36,354 bases of DNA from Chloromonas sp. AAM2. Lineage: Eukaryota; Chlorophyta; Chlorophyceae; Chlamydomonadales; Chlamydomonadaceae. Shown here piece after piece: positions 33,074-36,354 of this stretch; the stretch's first letter is position 1, and each line of letters opens with the position of its first letter. Made by a program: the position numbers and the translations under genes. The stretch covers positions 34,177 through 70,530 of the forward strand of contig QAXH01006381.1 of assembly GCA_004335635.1 (NCBI GenBank), given 5' to 3'. The notes beneath the pieces were generated by a model that was not told the origin of the DNA, did not search any database, and was given only the letters and a program-made list of their open reading frames with translations.

Positions 33074-36054
33074 TCAAGGCCCCTCGTCCCACGCCAGGTC
33101 ATCACTACAAGCCATGGAGCCCTGTTCCGGACCCACACTGCGGTGCCGCTTGCTGCCAGCAGCTGCCTGCACCTGCCGCCGCCGCCGCTGCTCCAGCTGT
33201 TGCTGCTCGTGCTCCTGCTGCGCAAACTGCAGCTGCTGCAGCTGCTGCAGCTGCTCCTGAGCATGCTCGCCAGCCGCAGTTTGCTGCTGCTGGTACTGGA
33301 GCCGCTGCACTGACTGCTCCTCCTGCTGCCGGTTCAGCTGCCGCTGCTGAGCCGGCTGGCCATACTGCATCTGCGCTTCCTGGCTTTGGTAATGCTGGCC
33401 GTGCTGGTGCTGGTGCTGGCCCAGCTGCGGCTGCCCTTGCTCCTGCTGCGATTGCCCTGTGCTGGGCTGCCCAAGCACCGCTGCATACGTAGCACAGCCC
33501 TGCTGGGCTGGGCCCCCCAGCCCAAGCCGACTAGGCATCTGCTGCGGAAACCGCTGCTGCACGAAATCAGAGTCAGCTGCTGAGTTCACCGCCCCTTGCT
33601 CATGATCGTTTTGGTGCTGTTGTTGGCGACTGCCTGCATTGGACTGCCGCATGACCTCCTCTCCCTCCTCTACACCCTCAAGGGGTCGGCTGCTCCATGC
33701 CGAGGCTTGTGGATGACCCAGCCCCACCATGTTGCTGACGACCTCCTCTGAAGGCATGTCTTCATCAGAGATGTCGTCTGAACCACCTGAACAGGTCACA
33801 CACGGTGTGGCAGCATCACAGTGAGCAATGTAACATGGTGGAAAGCTAGGGAATGACCGGTGAGGCAAAGCAGAATGCACATGTCACAGGGATGTAATGG
33901 ACTTCAGCCTGAAAGTTGCATATCTGTGTCTGAACAACTGATGCAGATGCAACAGTAACAGAATCTGGTGCCTAACAAGGCCTGATGATAACATGCACAC
34001 TTGCCATTCATATCGTATGGACGATCAGCATAGCTTGAAAGACAGATGTGTGACCTGTCTGACCGGTACCTCAGAAGTCGGTAATGTAAGTCGCCACCAA
34101 GTGTTCCAGCAGGTTTACGTAATCCACGAAAGATTTTTGCCGGACATTTCAGAAACCATCAGAGGCCCCTCCTGCTTTGCGACTCACCTTTCTGTGCGAT
34201 GTATCGCAAGCTTTGGCCACTATCAAACATCTACGCCACTGTCGTCTGCCAACATGTTGCACCTCACCACATACCAGGCTCACACAACACACGTCACCAC
34301 ACATCATCCACATCTCAATCACACCCCACAGGAATTGTCCCAGAACTGGCAAACTTCTTTTTTTACTAGACTGGTGAATAGACTGGTCACTTACTTGAGC
34401 TCATAACGGTCTGTACATCCTGCATCTGTGCGCCTCCCTCTCCCTCCTCTCCACCGGCCTCCTCCTCGTTCTCCTCCTCGCCCTTTAAATCCCACTCGTT
34501 TGCACGTGCAACAGCCACTCCGCGCGTCCCGCCCTGGCGCTCTCGCAGCTGCCTCTCCTCCTCCCGCACGCGCGCCCGAGCCGCCCGCCCGAGCCGCGGC
34601 ACACAGTGCTGCGAAGCAGCTTCCTCCACAGCTTGCAGCTGCTGCACCCGCTGCCAGGTGGGCGGCCGCTCCCTTTCCCGCAACTGCCACCCCGCTCCGC
34701 CGGCGGCTACCGCAGCCGCGCCTTCCCGTGGCAGCTCCACCTGCTGCTGCTTCGGGTTGTTGCTGCCCTGCTGGTTACCAGCTGGCGGCCAGCTGCTACC
34801 GCCTTGCTGGTTGAAGGCTGTGCCTGTGCCGGTGCCTGTGCCGGGTTGGGCGCTGCCGGAGCCGCCCTTGTTGCTGGGGCCGGTGGGCTGGGTGGGCGCG
34901 CGGTAGGGGTGGCGGGTGCAGGCACTTGTGGTCCCGGCTGCAGCGGCTTCAAGCACACTCACTGCATGAGCGAGGTTCGCTGCAGACTCCTGCACAGCAA
35001 CGTGTGTCATAGCATCCGGATTTTTGCAAGCATGGCATATACCCGGTGTAATGTGGCATATACCAGGTGTAATGTGGCATATACCAGGTGTACTGTGGCA
35101 CTTCAAGGTGCACAGGGTGACACAGTTCAGGATCACCGCATACACATACGGATACACTTACGGCCACCTTGGCCGTCTCCAGTATTCCCCGTTTCAGAAA
35201 CTGCCAGACGGTTTTGACTGTTTCAGGCAGTTTTAGACATGAAATTCACATGAAAGTGGCGCAAATTGCCTGTAACGTGGATATGCTGTAGCAAGTGACA
35301 AGTGTCTAGCAAGCAAACTGATCACAAGTGCAGAAACCACCACGTGGCACTTGTCGGTTTCTAGCCCGTCCGGAAACGGGAGTCGACGAATACGCATACG
35401 GCCCAAATCGTGAAGTATGCGGACACAGTTTGAAAGGAGCATGACAAACACTCGTTCTTGTTAACCGCAGTGGGCGTTAGTGATGAGGATCAGCCAGCAG
35501 GTGCCATGAAAACCGAAAGGAAGCTGGCATTGCATACATGGCAGTGCGCTTGCGCTCCTACCTCGACGGTTATGATGCGGTTGGGGTAGTTAAACCCTAG
35601 TTCCACGTCTGCAACGGCCAGCAGCTGCAGCGCAAACAAGGGCGAACGTTCGTCTTGCACACTGTTCTTGTCTTGACATTCCGTCTACTGCATGTGCTGC
35701 TGCATTTCTCATCACAATGCTGTCTGTGGTTGGTGCTGCATTCCCATCACACATGCTGATGCTGTCTGTGTGCAGGCCTGACATCAATGTGTGTGCCTCG
35801 CATCACTATGCATGCTCACACATGATATGTCTGCGTGTGCATGCTCACACATCATATGTCTGCGTGTGCATGCTCGCACATGATATGTCTGCGTGTGCAT
35901 GCTCACACCTGTGCTGGCGCCTTCCACGGCGCGTGGATGTGCTGTGTGGGCAGCCTGGAAAGCACGGGCAGCCAGCGGCGCACATACTCCCCGTCGGGGT
36001 CGAACCTCAGGGCCTCTGCCTCGTAGTCAATGATGTGACTGAAGGGCTTGGCGT
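33074..36054 (-). CDS. Cryptochrome/photolyase-family protein with long C-terminal extension, 3' portion
   Basis: Exons (minus) 36054-35909, 35624-35562, 35200-35162, 34989-34395, 33786-33074 (TGA); the gene continues past the right edge. The first two encode the end of the FAD-binding domain: HIIDYEAEALRFDPDGEYVR, RWLPVLSRLPTQHIHAPWKA, then VELGFNYPNRII, a pattern shared by plant cryptochromes and photolyases. The rest, about 435 residues, is a C-terminal extension: an Ala-rich helix, then Gly/Pro, Arg/Glu-rich (REEERQLRERQ), acidic and very Gln-rich segments, with SGGSDDISDEDMPSEE across the last junction. Long extensions of this kind are known in the plant-type cryptochrome CPH1 of Chlamydomonas, which makes that subtype the best guess. 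It would be a flavin blue-light receptor. The 39-nt third exon is the least certain part of the model. Confidence 0.82.
34331..34364. mobile_element. Solo terminus of the inverted-repeat family in a cryptochrome intron
   Basis: GGAATTGTCCCAGAACTGGC and the following AAAC match the family terminus and are followed by a T run. It sits in the intron 33787-34394, about 30 bp downstream of the 5' splice site on the gene strand. No inverted partner found. Confidence 0.7.
35033..35100. repeat. 21-bp tandem repeat, three copies plus a partial
   Basis: TGGCATATACC(C/A)GGTGTAATG at 35033, 35054 and 35075, then a partial copy. Located in the cryptochrome intron 34990-35161. Confidence 0.92.
35811..35908. 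repeat. 29-bp minisatellite overlapping the 5' splice site of a cryptochrome exon
   Basis: Units at 35811-35839, 35840-35868 and 35869-35897 plus a partial at 35898-35908, built on CATGCTCACACATGATATGT. On the gene strand each unit contains GTGTGAGC-type sequence, which is the actual donor of exon 36054-35909, so the donor is present in about four copies. Confidence 0.93.
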
Positions 36055-36240
36055 CTGCAGACACACAGTGAGAGCCACAGTACCGTTAAGATACTGCTGC
36101 AGTACGCAATCCAACGACGCCCTGAGTAAACCAATGTGCTGCACATAAAAAAACTCATGTCACATGTTTGTTTCCGTTGAAGTAAGGAAGCAAAAGAGAG
36201 TTGAGCCCTGGAGCCGTTGGCACAACCATGGCCATCACCA

Positions 36241-36354
36241 GCACATCGCAGGTCCCACCAGCACATCGCAGGTCCCACCAGCACATCGCAGGTCCCACCA
36301 GCACATCGCAGGTCCCACCAGCACATCGCAGGTCCCACCAGCACATCGCAGATC
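36241..36354. repeat. 20-bp minisatellite running off the right edge
   Basis: Unit GCACATCGCAGGTCCCACCA, five perfect copies (36241-36340) plus a partial with one change. It lies upstream (gene strand) of the first visible cryptochrome exon, so it is probably intronic. True copy number cannot be judged. Confidence 0.97.

Noticed and set aside
32872..33492. 206-codon + strand Ala-rich frame
   Set aside because: It is the antisense shadow of the Gln-rich cryptochrome exon (CAG repeats read as GCT/CTG).

Overview
This is nuclear DNA of a eukaryote, most likely a chlorophycean (volvocalean-type) green alga. The genes are split into many short exons by GT-AG introns. Coding exons are GC-rich with many G/C third positions, while introns and spacers are less so. 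The pentanucleotide TGTAA, the usual polyadenylation signal of these algae, lies downstream of most of the genes. The products also fit: a plant-type ABCA transporter, an organelle-targeted cysteine synthase, an APRR2-like pseudo-response regulator and a cryptochrome with a long C-terminal extension. No bacterial operons, rRNA, tRNA or CRISPR arrays were seen.

Layout. (1) 116-12540 (+): the 3' part of an ABCA-type ABC transporter, 22 exons in the window, entering from beyond the left edge. (2) 14258-15475 (-): a five-exon, organelle-targeted single-domain rhodanese. (3) 15682-17067 (+): a five-exon gene for an unrecognised 168-residue protein, head-to-head with the rhodanese across about 200 bp. 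(4) 18219-21694 (-): an eight-exon O-acetylserine(thiol)lyase (cysteine synthase). (5) 21695-25565: gene-poor sequence with a 325-bp inverted-repeat element. (6) 25566-27824 (-): a four-exon APRR2-like pseudo-response regulator with no visible GARP/Myb domain. (7) 30026-30650 (+): a two-exon gene for a small acidic, potentially N-myristoylated protein. (8) 33074-36054 (-): the 3' part of a cryptochrome/photolyase-family gene with a Gln/Gly-rich C-terminal extension, running off the right edge.

The gene models were built by hand from splice sites and exon phase. For the complete genes every phase closes and the length is a multiple of three: rhodanese 420 nt, unknown 507 nt, OAS-TL 1194 nt, regulator 1818 nt, acidic protein 450 nt. 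In the ABCA gene every junction but one keeps frame. The exception is a 16-bp tandem duplication at 9571-9602 that breaks the frame at the Q-loop of the ATPase domain.

The genes do not form an obvious single pathway. The rhodanese and OAS-TL are both sulfur-metabolism enzymes with organelle-targeting N-termini. The cryptochrome and pseudo-response regulator are both light or transcription type regulators. Clustering of this kind in an algal nucleus may be chance. The most unusual features are the ABCA frame break, a family of inverted-repeat termini at four sites, duplications that repeatedly span splice sites, the regulator without a DNA-binding domain, and two small proteins of unknown function.
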